A stretch of DNA of 64,000 bases, from the NCBI RefSeq assembly GCF_963678635.1, contig NC_087065.1:74411345-74475344 (forward strand). The letters run 5' to 3'. Every line of letters begins with the position of its first letter. The stretch's first letter is position 1. This document shows, piece by piece, positions 23,100-34,635 of the stretch. The position numbers and the translations under genes were made by a program. A model generated the notes under the pieces. That model was given only the letters and a program-made list of their open reading frames with translations, was not told the DNA's origin and searched no databases. This DNA is from Symsagittifera roscoffensis (lineage: Eukaryota; Xenacoelomorpha; Acoela; Convolutidae).

Positions 23100-24146
23100 T
23101 AATGAAACACGAAATGTTGTTGATGAGCACGTTTTAATGCCAACATTTCATTGGACAGCTTACTACAATTATACTAACCCCCTTTGTCTACCCCTAACTA
23201 ACACTAATGAAAATATCGAGAAAAACAAAAATATACTATATAAACTCACCACATCATTAACACCTCGACAATTTACTTACGTTGGATATAAAAAACTATA
23301 AAAAACATTCACCGCACCCCGAGCTAATGATTTCTCAATAGAATACTACGATCATAATATCATCCGTCCTAACCAAGATCAATTTTTAGACGAAGACCGC
23401 TTTGCAAACCCGCAACTAACCGATTTTTTAAAATTAAAACACCATACTTATTTACACTTAATATTTTTGATAAAAAGCACGATCATATAATTTCGGAAGC
23501 ACTAGTTGACATACAAGCATATGAAAGCTTCTATGATAAATTTCAGTTATTTTCACTAACCTTTCACTTTCTTTCACCACAGGAACGCGATTTGCACTGT
23601 TCCCACGATATAATGTTATGCACTAAACAAACGCACACTTACACATATTATCGTTCTATACAAAACCATTTTGATTTACACACACCATCAAGACAACCCC
23701 ACCATCGTTTTCAGTTTATTAACTCAAAAGACACGTCACCATTTTTTCTTACTTTTACATATTGCCTTAAAAATACTAACCTCCACGGCATCCTCCGCAA
23801 CTACGACCCAGTTACCCAAATGTATATGTTCTGTCCCATCACGAAGACCTTCAATGATGAAGAATCAAGACCCTTCATTGTACCGCATGAATTCATACAA
23901 CCTATCGAAATCCCCATTGTAGAATTTATTCATAATACTAAATATAATCATAAAATTTACAACCTAATTCAATACACACCTTATGAGTTCACAGTACACA
24001 CAGAAGAACTAAACACCATCAACGCACTTCAATTGCTTTGGCCACTGCTACAAACTAAAAATGTCATACGCATACTAGCCAAGTTATTAACAACATCAGA
24101 CTTAATTCACGACATCTTCCCACATGGTTTTTTCCCAGATGAATAA
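23100..24146 (+). pseudogene. Second ORF downstream of envelope, unknown
   Basis: The front part (about 23100-23300, NETRNVVDEHVLMPTFHWTA) has a stop near 23298, then continues (about 23340-23490) and shifts. The back part 23592-24146 is open for 184 codons (FLTFTYCLKNTNLHGILRNY, then HDIFPHGFFPDE at the end). It is not recognised as any retroelement protein. It is the last ORF before the 3' noncoding region. Confidence 0.45.
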
Positions 24147-25726
24147 GGTAAATATGAATTAAAATACTTTTAACTAATAAATTTAAATTTGTACTAACCA
24201 TTTTCTATCAATGTTTAATTCATTCTTTTAGTCTTCACACCACAATCATCTACAAAACAGAAAAAAGACAAATAAAAATACATTTGTTAAATTATATTAA
24301 AACTCTTCAATCTTTCGCACTAAATAATGTCGTAAAATTCATACCCAATGTAGTCATTTAATTTATAACTTAGTTCCCCAAAAAGCAGTAAAATTAGATA
24401 CGATGAAAATTTATAATTTTAAACTCCCCAAAAAGCAGTAAAATTCAATTTCGATGCAATAAATTCATGAAATGAGAAAGCAGTACTAACTCTTTTAATA
24501 TTTTCATTCATTCGCACAAGAATTCAATCCAAACTCGCCCAGCTCGCCCACGAAGAATAGTTTAAATAATGATTTTGTGTTTCAAGTTTTCCCTAACAAC
24601 AACTCTAAGAAGCATTAACAAGTTTTAAACTTTTCTTTAACACGGTTGGAAAGGAATTATATACTAAACCAAACTAACCAACGCAGATTACTAAACACCA
24701 CAAATCATAAAATAACAGCATGACTAAGAAAAGAAAACCAACGGTACCCAAACAAGTAATCAACAAATAATCAAAAAAGACAATTATAAAGTCTAAGAAA
24801 GAACAAAAAAACACAAAAAAGTCGTAAGACAAACCCAAACCAAAAACAATATGATTTTTGAGAAAAGGGCACAACCAAAGTAACATAAGAAAGACCAGAA
24901 AAAACCAACATAAAAATTTATCACATAACAGGACCTTTCAAAGAAACAGCATGAAACTATACTCCCACTCTTGGTCCAACCCACCAGAGAAGGACGTCCT
25001 GAGCATGCTTATAGCCGGCCTAACCCACCACGCTACACCCACGCTTTGTGACCACACTTTAAGTTTTACTAAGAGGTACTCAAGGGTGAGTAACTCTTCA
25101 AAATAACTGAACTAAAACAAAACCATTTTGTAAAAACAACTAACTAAGATCAAGATTAAAAACCAAATTAACAAAAATTTATAAAATGTAAATCATACTA
25201 CGCAGTATATAGATCATGCACAACAACAAAGACGAACATCCAAAGACTAGACAACCCCATCACATTCAAACAAAAGAATGGCTAAACACAACCGACATGC
25301 CGTCCACAATCACGACTCAAAGGATTTAGAGTACGACCTGATTTCGCAGAAAAGGACTTCATTGAACTAGACCAATGACCACCTCGATGTTCAAGTATAC
25401 GTACAGATCCGAGTTACAAGGCATCCCTTCCAAACACGATTTTCACGCCATTCCCAGACGAGGCTGCACACGAAACATTTCTTTACTTATACAGAAAAAT
25501 CTGGCATTGCGAACCATTTTGAAATCGGATTGATTTCATTGGGGATCACAGTCGTTGTCGAATGACAAGATAACAATTTCCTATCCTTAATTCCAGCGTC
25601 CTGGAACGTTCTTCTTCAAGAGGAACCGTATAAGAAAATGATGTTCGCCAAATACCCACGTTCATCATCCATCCTTCAATTACAGAAAGAAAGATAAATC
25701 TAAAAACTCTGTAAACCCCGGATGGG
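24147..25726 (+). other. 3' noncoding region of the LTR element
   Basis: AT-rich, without a supported gene. CCCCAAAAAGCAGTAAAATT occurs twice (near 24374 and 24427). No clear polypurine tract precedes the LTR at 25727 (the flank reads CCCCGGATGGG), one reason for caution about its being the true 3' LTR. Confidence 0.45.
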
Positions 25727-26093
25727 TGGAACCTGATCTAAACTACATTTTTTTATTGGATAAATTAGATATTTTACCGCTGTAAAATATTTAATATTAA
25801 CCAATCATAATCCATCCAACTAACAACCCATTTATTTGTAAGTGCTGAAATTACTTGTAATTTCAGCACCAGAGAGATTTGAATTTAACTTAGAAATTGG
25901 TTACCTCTCCAAGAGAACTTCGGCAGTCGCAGTAAGCCAGTATACTCTAGATCTAGAGCCTAGCAGAGACTAGTTAAACACCCTGAGACTAGTAGATATA
26001 AGAGTAAGATTAGGATCGGTATTAGACTAAAAAGATGCACGAATCGATCCGGCCGAAAATAAGATAGCGTGACGAGCAGACGGTGTACCCTTG
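25727..26093 (+). repeat. Truncated LTR (candidate 3' LTR)
   Basis: Matches the first roughly 366 bases of the LTR at 4441 and stops at GGTGTACCC, where the 2.33-kb repeat begins. It shares several base changes with the LTR at 28537 that are absent from 4441. Confidence 0.8.
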
Positions 26094-28536
26094 CCAAGAA
26101 ACCTCCGGAAAATTTGCATCACAAAAAAAATATGTTTTACAAAAGCCTCCGAAAAAATTGTTTTTCTTTTTATATTTTCATTATTACTTTCAAAATGATT
26201 TTTGGGTGCATTTACGATAATTATCATATTAGTTGAGAACATAAGTCGTAAAGTCTTGCTTCATGGTTATGATTATGTTTATACTTTTAAGTTGCATTTT
26301 TCACTTTCATTCAGAAGTATAGCTTTTGGTCTTCTTATCAATGAATCCCGACAGCATTGTGACAAAAATATAACCCCCACACTGTGTTTGTATTTGAATA
26401 GTAGAGTTCGCATAGAACAGCTGTAACGGTAAAAAGCCTAAAAAATATTAAATTAGTCATTTGAACCTAAAAAACATTTTAAGATGGATTTTTTTTAGTT
26501 TTGTAATGTACAATCATTTAATGACAATGGTAAAAAGCTCACTGAAACTACGAATATTCGCACTTAGCTTTAATGCGTCAGATTCATTCGATTTGAAGAT
26601 TTATATTAAACCGCAATCATTTTCCATCACCTAGTAGCTTTTGATCGCCCAAAAGTTCCCATTTGTACTATTTAAAGATCGCTACTTTCAAAAAAAAACG
26701 AAAAACGATAATTATGATATTTGGATTCAATTGATAATCATATGTGACGCCCAATTTCAATAAAATGGCACCTCTAAATGGCTGATTGTAAGGGGCGGAT
26801 ATAAAAATGTCTCGAGGATTTTCAAAAAAAATTATAGTCCATCAAAGTAATTTTTTCGACTCTTCCCAAAACGACATAGAGACGCAATTTTGTCAAAGTT
26901 TTCAGTAGTGCAGAAAAATTTTTCAACATCAAACAGCCCAAAAAAGACATTTTAAACACTTTGGAAATTTTGTGACACACAATTATTTTTTTATTGGCGT
27001 GTACGGTCTATTCATCCTATATTGGCGCCAAAGGCAAAAAAAAATTTAATCAAGACTAATTTTTGCAGAATAGTACTAAATGGGACCCAGTTTGGTCAGT
27101 CAGTCAAATCCCGGCTTCCAGCCCCTCCTGGCTGCTGTATCAGCCCCTGTTTGGGTGCACCCAAATTGGTTTCATAATTTGGAGTTGCCATGGGTACTTT
27201 TTCATCTGATCCGATTAGCGCTGAGATTCTTCTAACATGTTTTTCAGACCATTTGCTCTTCATGATGGGATATGTGGTTTCAACGGGCCTCAAAAATTAG
27301 CATAAATATTTGACAAAATGGAATTTTCATCTAGTGTTTACAATTTGCGGATTCCACTTATAGTTGTGGATTCCGCAACAGCTCAATTTAGCAATATAAA
27401 TGTTTCATCATTGTATGTGGATTCCACAAACTGTTCTGGATTCCCTAAATACAGTTGCGGATTTGGAAAATTCGTCTTTTTCTGGAGCGATTCGAGCGAT
27501 ACAATGTTTTTGGAATTTGTTTTTGGAATCCAAAACAGCTGAGACGATGAAAGAAAAGTAGCAATGTTGCGGTTCCACAGAATGCACAGTTTGGCCTCGC
27601 AATGTTTGGCAAAAAAAACAGTCCAAACTTTGTTTTATTTGTCTTAAAAAAGCTTATGATTCATTTGTCAAAACTATATCGGATATTGAAGACACTGCTT
27701 TGTCGTGGACATTATCTGCTTTGTCATGAAGCGAGCAGTCTTGTTGGGTTGTGAGAGCCCCAAAAAAGCAAAATTTGATACAAATTTTGCATCCATGCGC
27801 ATGTGGAATTGCAACCCATTAGGTCTGCTAAAAATTGAATTTCTTAGGTCAAAATAGTTTCAACAAGGGGCTTTTTTTCCTCTGCGAGATTTACTTTGAG
27901 GAGGCTTTTGTCCAGGGCCTTTTTTAGGATAATGAGCTCTATGGGAGATTTAGTCCCGGGTCCTAATATATATGGAAGAATCAAGTCAATGCCACTTTCC
28001 CTGTCCGATAAAGCCCAGATCAATGTCTTGAACTTTGTAGCTTAAGCTCCAAATTATTTGCTTATAGTGAGCAATTTTCAGTTCTGATAACATGATAGTT
28101 TAACAAGAACCAAGATAACATGCGTTCCCTGGCTGGAACCCACAAGCAGAAGCGTTTTTGTTTGAAAACGTTTCCCTTAAACAACGAAATTGAAAAATAT
28201 TTCAGTAGAAAAGGAACCACCATCTCCGTCGGAATAAAAAATTGTTAATTTTTAGAGAACTTACGAAAAAATTCATTTTTACCTGTTAAAATACTATTTT
28301 AATTTTTGAATTTACGCAGTTTACAAAGTTTACAAATTTTATCTGTAAAAACGGTTAACTGTAAAACTTACGAGCGGATTAAAAAAAATTAGTTTTATTT
28401 GAGCACGAGCAATACCTTTTGTAAAACACCTCCGAAAAAATTGCATCACGAAGTTCTACTTTTTAAAAAAGTCTTTAACACTTTCATAACCAGTTTTGTG
28501 ATTGTTTTTGATAATTGGCATAACTCTAGAGCAAAA
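26094..28536. repeat. 2.33-kb repeat S, copy a
   Basis: Starts with ACCTCCGGAAAATTTGCATC; the same motif returns at 28428, and the paired copy 43685-46010 has a spacing of 2325 against 2327 here, so the unit was once tandem. It contains GTTTGGGTGCACCCAAATTGG (near 27152), GGATTCCGCAA-type motifs (27345-27604) and ATGGGAGATTTAGTCCCGGG (near 27941). No frame longer than 75 codons is shared between copies. Confidence 0.85.
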
Positions 28537-28902
28537 TGGAACCTGATCTAAACTACATTTTATTATTGGATAAATTAGATATTTTACCACTGTAAAATGT
28601 TTAATATTAACCAATCATAATCCATCCAACTAACAACCCACTTATTTGTAAGTGCTGAAACTACTTGTAATTTCAGCACCAGAGAGATTTGAATTTAACT
28701 TGGAAATTAGTTACCTCTCCAAGAGAACTTCAGCAGTCGCAATAAGCCAGTATACTCTAGATCTATTGAGCCTAGCAGAGACTAGTTAAACAGCCTGAGA
28801 CTAGTAGATATAAGAGTAAGATTAGGATCGGTATTAGACTAAGAAGTTGCACGAATCTATCCGGCCGAAAATAAGATAGCGTGACGAGCAGACGGTGTAC
28901 CC
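28537..28902 (+). repeat. Truncated LTR, second copy
   Basis: The same 366-bp LTR piece as at 25727, with the same truncation point followed by repeat S. The LTR-S junction was therefore duplicated (offset 2810) and is not an independent insertion. Confidence 0.85.
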
Positions 28903-28903
28903 T

Positions 28904-29335
28904 GCCAAGAAACCTCCGGAAAAATTGCATCACAAAAAAAATGATTTACAAAAGCCTCCGAAAAAATTGTTTTACTTTTTATAATTTCATTATTACTTTC
29001 AAAAATGATTTTTGCGTGCAATTACGATAACTATCGTATTAGTTGAGAACATAAGTCGTAAAGTCTTGCTTCATGGTTATGATTATGTTCATACTTTTAA
29101 AATGCATTTTTCACTTTCATTCAGAAGTATAGCTTTTGGTCTTCTTATCAATGAGTCCCGACAGCATTGTGACAAAAATATAACCCCCACACTGTGTTTG
29201 TATTTGAATAGTAGAGTTCGCATAGAACAGCTGTAACGGTAAAAAGCCTAAGAAATATTAAATTAGTCATTTGAACCTAAAAAACATTTTGAATATCAAC
29301 GATGGATTTTTTAGTAAAACTTAGTAAAACTATTA
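28904..29335. repeat. Repeat S, copy b (partial)
   Basis: Repeats the first roughly 430 bases of the unit at 26094, including AACAGCTGTAACGGTAAAAA, then diverges. Confidence 0.8.
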
Positions 29336-29601
29336 GTAAAATTACAATTTAAATGAAACTTAGAACACAGTTGTTCTCCTTCTAGATAAACTCCAAGAAC
29401 TAACTCACATAAACCAGTATACACTAGATCTATTGAGACTTGGAGATATAAGAGTAAGATTAAGATCGGTATTAGACTAAGAAGTTGCACGAATCTATCC
29501 GGCCGAAAATAAATTAGCGTGACGAGCAGACGATGTACCCTATCCGAAATTACTCTATGAGTTAACCAATATAACTTAACTCACGTGGTACCACTTTGCA
29601 G
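29336..29601 (+). repeat. Diverged LTR end plus primer-binding site
   Basis: The 3' half of a related LTR (GATCGGTATTAGACTAAGAA to TAACTTAACTCA at 29583), then CG and TGGTACCACTTTGCAG, a primer-binding-site-like sequence. Remnant of another element of the same lineage; no gag follows. Confidence 0.65.
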
Positions 29602-30358
29602 CCGAAATTGGTCAGGCTGTGGTAGACCTGAAGGAAGCTAAAGGCCAAGTCACTAATCGTCCTATCATACTATAAATGCAAGGTTTAATTTAATTGACTA
29701 CTGTCGCCCGAGGGACCTTCAGCTATATTTTATGACTCTCCGACGAAAGATGCGTGTCTTAAAACGACACCTAACAAGGGACCTTTTGGGTGCTGAGGGT
29801 CTCAATCTTCTGAGAAAACGGCATCCGAGAAAAATTAGCAGAGCAAATAAAATACACGAAAATGAAGAGTTTGATTTTCCAAGCTAGGATGATATGATAT
29901 ACCTGGAAAAGCCACGATTAAAAACAATACCTGTGCTCTTGAGCAAATTTTTACAAAAAGTCATCTTTAAAATTAAAAACTTTTAGTCTATATTGCAGTC
30001 CTGGTTAAAGTTGCTACACAAATTATCTAAAATCACAATGAATTGTTTTTCGTCGAGCCAAAGTTAGTGTTTTTTTTTTAAATTTCATTTATTTTTTTTT
30101 CAGGCAGAGTAGATTTTACGATTTCTACTTGTACGTTTTTTTCTTAGCTAATGCAATGCGAGAGCCAAAACACTGGTTTTTATTGGCAAGTCATCAAACT
30201 TAGGTTATCTGTGCCATCGAAACCACTTACTGTATCTCTGAATTTTAGCATGAAAAAGTTTTGGTTTTCGTTGTTCTTAAAAACAAAACAATGCTTGTCA
30301 TACAAATTACATGTATGAAAAACATTATATAATACAAAATTGATTTTCAGAAAATTGC
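29602..30358. other. Noncoding DNA
   Basis: No gene supported. 29615-29840 is less AT-rich (CTGTGGTAGACCTGAAGG, then GAGGGACCTTCAGC) and may be the leader of the LTR remnant, but nothing identifies it. Confidence 0.4.
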
Positions 30359-31156
30359 TATAAAACATACAATAATCATATATAAAAACATCATAGAGGT
30401 TTCATGTAATTTTCTGGTCACTTTTGCTTGTGGGAAATTGTAGAATAAGAAATTTTCAATTGTTTGTCAATGTATGATTTGGGGCTTTTGTTAACCCGGG
30501 TAATCATTTCTGATGAGATTTCATATAGACTTTAAATGATACGAGCTCAAATCCTAAAAAAAATCTGTGATCTTTTTGTACGAAGTTATGCGGGTTAAAA
30601 AATTGCCACTTTGGTCTACCTATGATATACATTTTCTGCTATATATTTCAAGCTGTTAACACATAAGCGGCTACCTTATCTGGCTTCAAAATCACTCCGA
30701 ATGAAATAAAGGCTAGAACAATTTAAATACTGTTTGCTGAATATATCTTTTTGTACTTCAACCAACTTGTGGGGGATGATTTTCATGAAAGAACTAATCC
30801 ATTTTTTTTAAATTTCCATTTTTTTTTTGAAATTTATAAATTGTTTTTGCTCGAACCGTCCTCTATAAATTTTGAAGAGCAGTCTGATCACATTGAGCTC
30901 TGATAAGGCACCCTGATACTAGCAGACTTGTTTGCACTCTGCTCAGTTTTATTACAAATAAGTTTTTGTCGAGCAGGAACGGCAGATAGTATGGCAAAAT
31001 AGTCACTGATTGGAGGAGTCACTGAAAATAGGGTCTACTCCTGATGTTAAAACACCCTAAATTCCTTTTAAAAAATGATTTTATAATTGCATCTATATAT
31101 CAGATTTTTTTTCCAACTGTTATTTAATGATAACGTTTTTGCCATTCTACCGGCTC

Positions 31157-31623
31157 CAGGGCTTAGTAAAAGTCAGTTGGTGACCAACTAATTGCAATTA
31201 TGTGGAGACAATTACTTGACATTACTTTTCTTTCAATAAGTGTCAATTGACAACGAAGGTCAATTAATTGCAATTAGCTGGGTGTTTTTAGTTGGGTGGC
31301 ACGCTATACAATTTTAAGTCAAAATCAGGTCAATTGAGCAGCTCTGTAAATTGTTCGATTTTTCGAGCGATTTTTTTTAGCTAAGCCGGATTTGCATTCA
31401 ACGACCTCAGACAGAGTCTGCTGCCAATGAACCTCGAAATGCAGCTTTTTCTGAACGTCAACCAAAAATTTTGTTCAAAGAATGATGTAGCAAAAGCCAT
31501 GAACGAAAACAATTAATTGCAATTGATTAATTAATTGACATAACCAGGATTGTTAATCCAATTAATTGACAAAACTTTCCGCTAATTGGCATTTTATCCC
31601 CAATTGACTTTTACTGAGCCCTG
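31157..31623. mobile_element. hAT-like MITE in W copy 1
   Basis: Inverted ends CAGGGCTTAGTAAAAGTCA and the complement of CAGGGCTCAGTAAAAGTCA. Flanking octamers ACCGGCTC and ACTGGCTC (7 of 8) are the target duplication. The 467-bp interior is rich in CAATTAATTGCAATTA. Its ends resemble those of the element at 3094. No transposase. Confidence 0.85.
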
Positions 31624-32239
31624 ACTGGCTCATCGTTGTTGTTGTAATTACTAGTTTTATAAACTAAAATTTTCTTCTTCATAGAAGCTGGCACTGAAAT
31701 TTCATGGATATTATATAATAAACATTTTTATTCGGTTTTTTTGATCATCACAAAAAAGCAAAAAAAAAAAATTGAGTATAAACTATTAAAAATGGATTCT
31801 AATCAATTTTTTGTCATATCAATAAAATGCATTTTAATCGATTTTAATTGATCATAGTGGCTTATGAAGTTTTTAAAAAATGTCTATATTCTTCAAAGAG
31901 AGTGTAGTGTTTTACAATTTGGCAGTTGCTTCTGGCTTGGCACACGTTTTATAATAAAATTGCAAAAATGACATTTAAGTTTTAAGCCGTTTTCAACTTT
32001 TTTTCCTAATATTTTCGTATGCAAATTTTTAGTTTCTCGAATTTTGTTACACTTTTTATTACACTCCATTATATAAAATACTTCCATCCTTGTCCCCATC
32101 TTTTTTAAGCTTCCTTTTAAGCCAGGGGTTAATTTACTGCACGTAACGCCCATACCCGAAGTTTAACTCTACACCCCCTCACGGAGGAAGTTAAAGTCTT
32201 GGGGGTGTTAAACTGAGGGATGGTTTAATAGTGAAAGGG

Positions 32240-32575
32240 CGAAGATGGGGTGTTGGGAGAGGTGGAAGGGTGTGTGGGGGAGGGAGGGGTGTGGGCGAAA
32301 TTGGAAGGATGTGTGTGTGGGGTGGCGGGTTGGAACGAGTGAGGGGCGTGGCGTGAAAGAAGAGGCGCATGTGAAACGTGGGGGGGGGGGGGGGGGGGGG
32401 GTTGTACACAGGTATGAACTTGTTCGTTCGGGTTTTAGTTTTGAAGAATGCTGCAAAAACTGCTTGCTTACAACCCCCCCCCTTCGTTGAAACGGGGGGG
32501 GGGGGGGGTGGAAGGTTGTACACAGGTATGAACTTGTTCGTTCGGGTTTTAGTTTTGAAGAATGCTGCAAAAATA
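32240..32575. repeat. G-rich block with poly-C/poly-G hairpin and 57-bp duplication
   Basis: A run of GGTGTGTGGGGGAGGG units leads into a G tract (about 32380-32401). GTTGTACACAGGTATGAACT and the next roughly 40 bases occur at 32401 and 32515. Between them, CCCCCCCCCC, a short loop (TTCGTTGAAA) and a C followed by a G run can form a stem. Confidence 0.8.
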
Positions 32576-32969
32576 GAGTTATCATTTTACATTTGCAAAA
32601 TTTATCGGTTTTCACGAGTTTTATGAACAAAAAATAATCGGTTATTGTGAACAAAAATGGACTATAGTCGATTATAAAGAAATATAATGAACTTTTGGTT
32701 GCTGAATATAATCGATTACAATCCCCTAAAAATCAGATTTCATGTATAAAAAGGGTCATAAATGTTGATAAGTCGAGAAAGATCTGCATTAGTACGAAAC
32801 TGCTTACCTCTTACAAATCACACAATTTTTCTCATAAATTCAGCAAATTAATATATTCGCAGATATTTTGATTTTTTTTACCAGATATTCTAGAGATTTA
32901 AAATCCAGATCTTTTTGATTCGCAGATATTTTTAATTATATTTTTCCGTCAAACTCATTGGAACTGTAC

Positions 32970-33552
32970 CAAATTAAGAACAAGAACAGCCAAAAACATC
33001 CGTTGTTTTTTGGCATCAACCATCTCAAAAAAAAAACAACATGCTGGTGCTCCTCGGCCACATTTTTCACCAAATTTGTAAACAGCTGGAAAATGATGGT
33101 GACTATTGGAAGCAAAATATTAAATGTCCAGTTTTGGTCATTTATTTTTTGGTACCTTTTGGGGCCAATTTTTTGGTCCCGTTTGGGCACAAAAGGAACC
33201 AATTTTTCTCAAAGTAAAAAGCTCTTTAGAAATGTAAAACGTTGAAGTAGAACCACCAATTGTTACCCATGATCAAGACTTCCGTTTTTCTTTGGTTGCT
33301 TATTTGTTTTGCTGAGAACTCGCCCTCAAATATTGAGCTCGAAAGTCAGAGTTAGTTTCCAATCAGCGAACTTTCGAGGTCGATTCCGTTCGGTTGAAGA
33401 GACAGCAGAGATATTTTTTCTGTGAAAATAACTTAAGACAATTCACTTAACTTAAGTCTTCGTAGAGATGTCATTTCGCTAAGCAACAAACTAATTATTC
33501 ACGAGTACAGCTGGGAGTTTATTGGGGGGCATTGTAGGAAGGAAGAGTTAAA
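32970..33552. other. Spacer left of the assembly gap
   Basis: Overlapping open frames on both strands (32936-33245, under 96 codons) share no homology with anything here; I regard them as chance. 33308-33440 recurs at 34433-34567 (GAGAACTCGCCCTCAAATAT onward). Confidence 0.45.
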
Positions 33553-33752
33553 NNNNNNNNNNNNNNNNNNNNNNNNNNNNNNNNNNNNNNNNNNNNNNNN
33601 NNNNNNNNNNNNNNNNNNNNNNNNNNNNNNNNNNNNNNNNNNNNNNNNNNNNNNNNNNNNNNNNNNNNNNNNNNNNNNNNNNNNNNNNNNNNNNNNNNNN
33701 NNNNNNNNNNNNNNNNNNNNNNNNNNNNNNNNNNNNNNNNNNNNNNNNNNNN
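33553..33752. other. Assembly gap (200 N)
   Basis: Exactly 200 N, probably a fixed-size scaffold gap, so the real distance is unknown. Confidence 0.99.
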
Positions 33753-34635
33753 GAATTTTTTAATGAAAATCATCTCTCCACACGCCATATAATGTACAAA
33801 AGGATAAATTTCGCTCCTTGTAAAAAATCAATTATGGCAAACAAGCTTCATTCAACCAATTTGGGACGATTTCTAAGGCGGATAAAAACCCCGCTTACAC
33901 GTTAATAGCGCGAATTATATCGGGCGTTAATTTTCTCAATGTGGCCAAAATGGCAACATTTAAACCACCATAAGTTTACGAAAAACAATCACAGGTGAAT
34001 TGATTTTTCAAGTTTAAGCTTAGGACAACAATACTTTTTGAATGATATAAAAAAAGTTCCGTCAAAAATGGCTAGTTGAAAAGTCGAAATTTGTCTGAAG
34101 AAAAAAAAAGCCAACCCCGAGCACAAATATTCCGTTGCTTTCGTGTCGAAAGTTGGAACAAAAATGTACGAGTTTTTATCCCAACTGTGATATTGCTTGC
34201 TTGTTCAGTTTAGATATAAAATTAAAGCAATTTCAGCGTAAGACACTTCAACTTTTTCTCTTCCTAAAGGGCTGTTTTTTTTGAAAATCGATCGTTTTTG
34301 GCCTCGCTAATCAAACTTAATCAAATGCTCTTGAACAATTTTTTGCCAAAACTTTCAGCTGATAACAAATGGAAAGATCAGAGCTTTCAAGTTAACAGTT
34401 GTTAAATAAATTCCGATACAGTTGTTCACTTCGTTTGCTGAGAACTCGCCCTCAAATATTGAGCTCGAGTTAGTTTCCAATCAGCAATTTTTCGAGGTCG
34501 ATTCCGTTCGGTTGAAAAGACAGCAGAGATATTTGTTCTGTGAAAATAACTTAAGAAAATTTAAGAGAAACCCTTTATGAGGTTTATTTACTGCACGTAA
34601 CGCCCATACCCGAAATTTAACCCTACACCCCCTCT
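33753..34635. repeat. Diverged repeat T and duplicated 135-bp block
   Basis: 33830-34170 resembles repeat T in order (TTGGGACGATTTCTAAGGC, CCAAAATGGCAACATTTAAA, then AAGTCGAAATTTGTCTGAAG). 34433-34567 duplicates 33308-33440. 34577-34632 repeats the TTTACTGCACGTAACGCCCA block also found at 32130 and 36393, marking the recombination junction of duplication W. Confidence 0.6.

Larger units (their letters stand above)
4441..26093 (+). mobile_element. Large Ty3/Gypsy LTR element with envelope, decayed
   Basis: The order is LTR, primer-binding site, gag, protease, RT, RNase H, integrase (four copies), hydrophobic ORF, envelope, two more ORFs, and a truncated LTR: about 21.7 kb, well above the 5-10 kb usual for such elements. 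Protease, RT, RNase H and integrase signatures all lie on the plus strand in Ty3/Gypsy order. Nearly every gene carries stops or frameshifts, so the copy cannot be autonomous. The LTR at 25727 is more similar to a third LTR at 28537 than to the one at 4441. The pairing of 4441 with 25727 as the two ends of one insertion is therefore inferred. No target duplication can be tested because the right LTR lacks its last roughly 40 bases. Confidence 0.8.
30359..32969. repeat. Segmental duplication W, copy 1
   Basis: About 2.6 kb repeated in direct orientation at 34636-37157. It contains an hAT-like MITE, a G-rich block (32240-32400) and a poly-C/poly-G module. Copy 1 carries an extra internal duplication at 32401-32575; copy 2 carries about 105 extra bases near 36845-36950. 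Confidence 0.9.

Noticed and set aside
29615-29840. Possible structured RNA gene (less AT-rich, short inverted repeats)
   Set aside because: No tRNA or other RNA consensus could be fitted by eye; a covariance-model scan would be needed to revive it.
32191-32654. Proline-rich open frames on the minus strand (also 36429-36745)
   Set aside because: They are translations of the G-rich repeat block of duplication W and differ in frame and length between the two copies.
33519-33788. Open frame spanning the N run
   Set aside because: Most of it is undefined sequence, so there is no coding evidence.
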